DNA of 64,000 nucleotides, taken from NCBI RefSeq assembly GCF_040807025.1, contig NC_090980.1, positions 248,001 to 312,000 of the forward strand. The letters are read 5' to 3'. The DNA comes from Struthio camelus (taxonomy: Eukaryota > Chordata > Aves > Struthioniformes > Struthionidae). Made by a program: the position numbers and the translations under genes. The notes under the pieces were generated by a model that was not told the DNA's origin, ran no database searches, and saw only the letters and a program-made list of their open reading frames with translations. The stretch's first letter is position 1. The number at the start of each line of letters is the position of its first letter. This document shows positions 63,286-64,000 of this stretch, in pieces.

Positions 63286-64000
63286 CGGGGCGAAGGGGGC
63301 ACCCAGGCATGCACAAAGGGGGCCCAGGTATCCGGACACAGACACAGACACACAAGGACCCAGGCGTCCTGGCACACGCACGCACACAAGGGACACACAC
63401 ACACCCCAGGGGACCCAGGTGTCCTGACACAGATGCATGACCCCCCCCCCTCCTTTTGCACAGCAACCACATCCTGGATTGGGGGTAGAGAGGGGGTAAT
63501 TGCTGCCCTTGTTGCCCCATGCAGGCCGGGGGGGGGGGGGCACACTCCAGGGATAGGGCAATTATTCGGAGGGGGCTGGAGGGGCAGATCTGCAGGGGGG
63601 AGGCAGATCCTGACACCCCAGGGTGCTGCGAGGGGCTGGCGCCCGGCCAGCACTGCAGTCACCCTCGCCGCAGCGCGGGGAGGGGGGGGACCGGCACCTG
63701 CCCCCCCCCCCGACAGCTGGGTCAGGGTGACCCCGAGCAGCCGCAGGAGCCAGGGAGTGCGCTGGTCCCCCCCGAACACCGGGGTGGGGGTGAGTGTTCT
63801 GCCTAGAAACCCCCAAACTCCAGCCGGGGTGGGGGGCAAGAATAGAGACCCCCAGCAAAAACTACGGGGCTGATGGGGGGGGCATTTCCATGGAGGGGGT
63901 TCCCAATTTTCAGGGGAGAGGGATTCCCCTGGGAAGGGGACCCCCATCTCCAGGGGGAACCCTCGCTCCATGGGGGAGAGGGGTCACCATCTCCTTGATG
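63286..64000. other. First-intron or 5' region of ATP1A3, unique GC-rich
   Basis: Mostly unique sequence. It has a CA-rich patch (63335-63430), an inverted CGGACGCCTGGG-type copy (GGACCCAGGCGTCCTGG near 63357) and a diverged GGGGAGAGGGATTCCCCTGG repeat at the end. I find no exon encoding the usual Met-Gly start. Confidence 0.45.

Overview
The window is vertebrate nuclear DNA, most likely from a bird microchromosome of the very GC-rich 'dot' class. It carries spliced genes with GT-AG introns, several introns of only 82-110 bp, long G/C homopolymer runs, and minisatellites filling nearly every intron and intergenic gap. The protein details of the sodium-pump gene (for example [24 protein letters not shown] and DKGGEKESPKKGKSK near the N-terminus) match my recollection of the avian alpha-3 subunit. 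No bacterial, viral or CRISPR feature was recognised.

Four protein-coding genes are visible, in the order and orientation I recall for human 19q13.2. (1) The 3' half of ARHGEF1 (+, coding exons 488-4209) encodes the end of the DH domain, the PH domain and a C-terminal helical tail; its poly(A) signal is at 4859-4864. (2) An ERF-like ETS-domain repressor, best called ERFL (-, 11632 to 5903, five coding exons, 346 aa), converges on ARHGEF1. (3) RABAC1/PRA1 (+, 44317-48164, five coding exons, 187 aa) has a CpG-rich promoter at about 43375-43590. (4) ATP1A3 (-, 22 coding exons from 62139 down to 50334) is complete except for the usual first exon, which probably lies beyond position 64000; a possible alternative first exon is at 63262-63285. 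All reading frames close across the exon junctions: 1371 nt for the ARHGEF1 part, 1041 for ERFL, 564 for RABAC1, and 3033 for ATP1A3 exons 2-23 counted with the shorter form of exon 2.

The 32 kb between ERFL and RABAC1 (11633-43375) contains no gene I can support. It alternates between minisatellites or alternating purine-pyrimidine CA/TG blocks and about 15 short (50-430 bp) AT-richer, non-repetitive islands. Many of these islands carry TAATTA, ATCGAT/ATCAAT, CTTTGAT/CTTTGTT and similar motifs. I read them as candidate conserved noncoding regulatory elements, most plausibly acting on ERFL or its neighbours. That role is inferred from composition and motifs only.

The long apparent open reading frames (up to about 1200 codons, often several frames at once on both strands) lie in tandem repeats that lack stop codons and are not genes. 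Several arrays have higher-order structure: an 823-bp offset in ERFL intron 1, a 575-bp duplication at 12365-13514, 206 bp in a RABAC1 intron and 268 bp near 41.5 kb.
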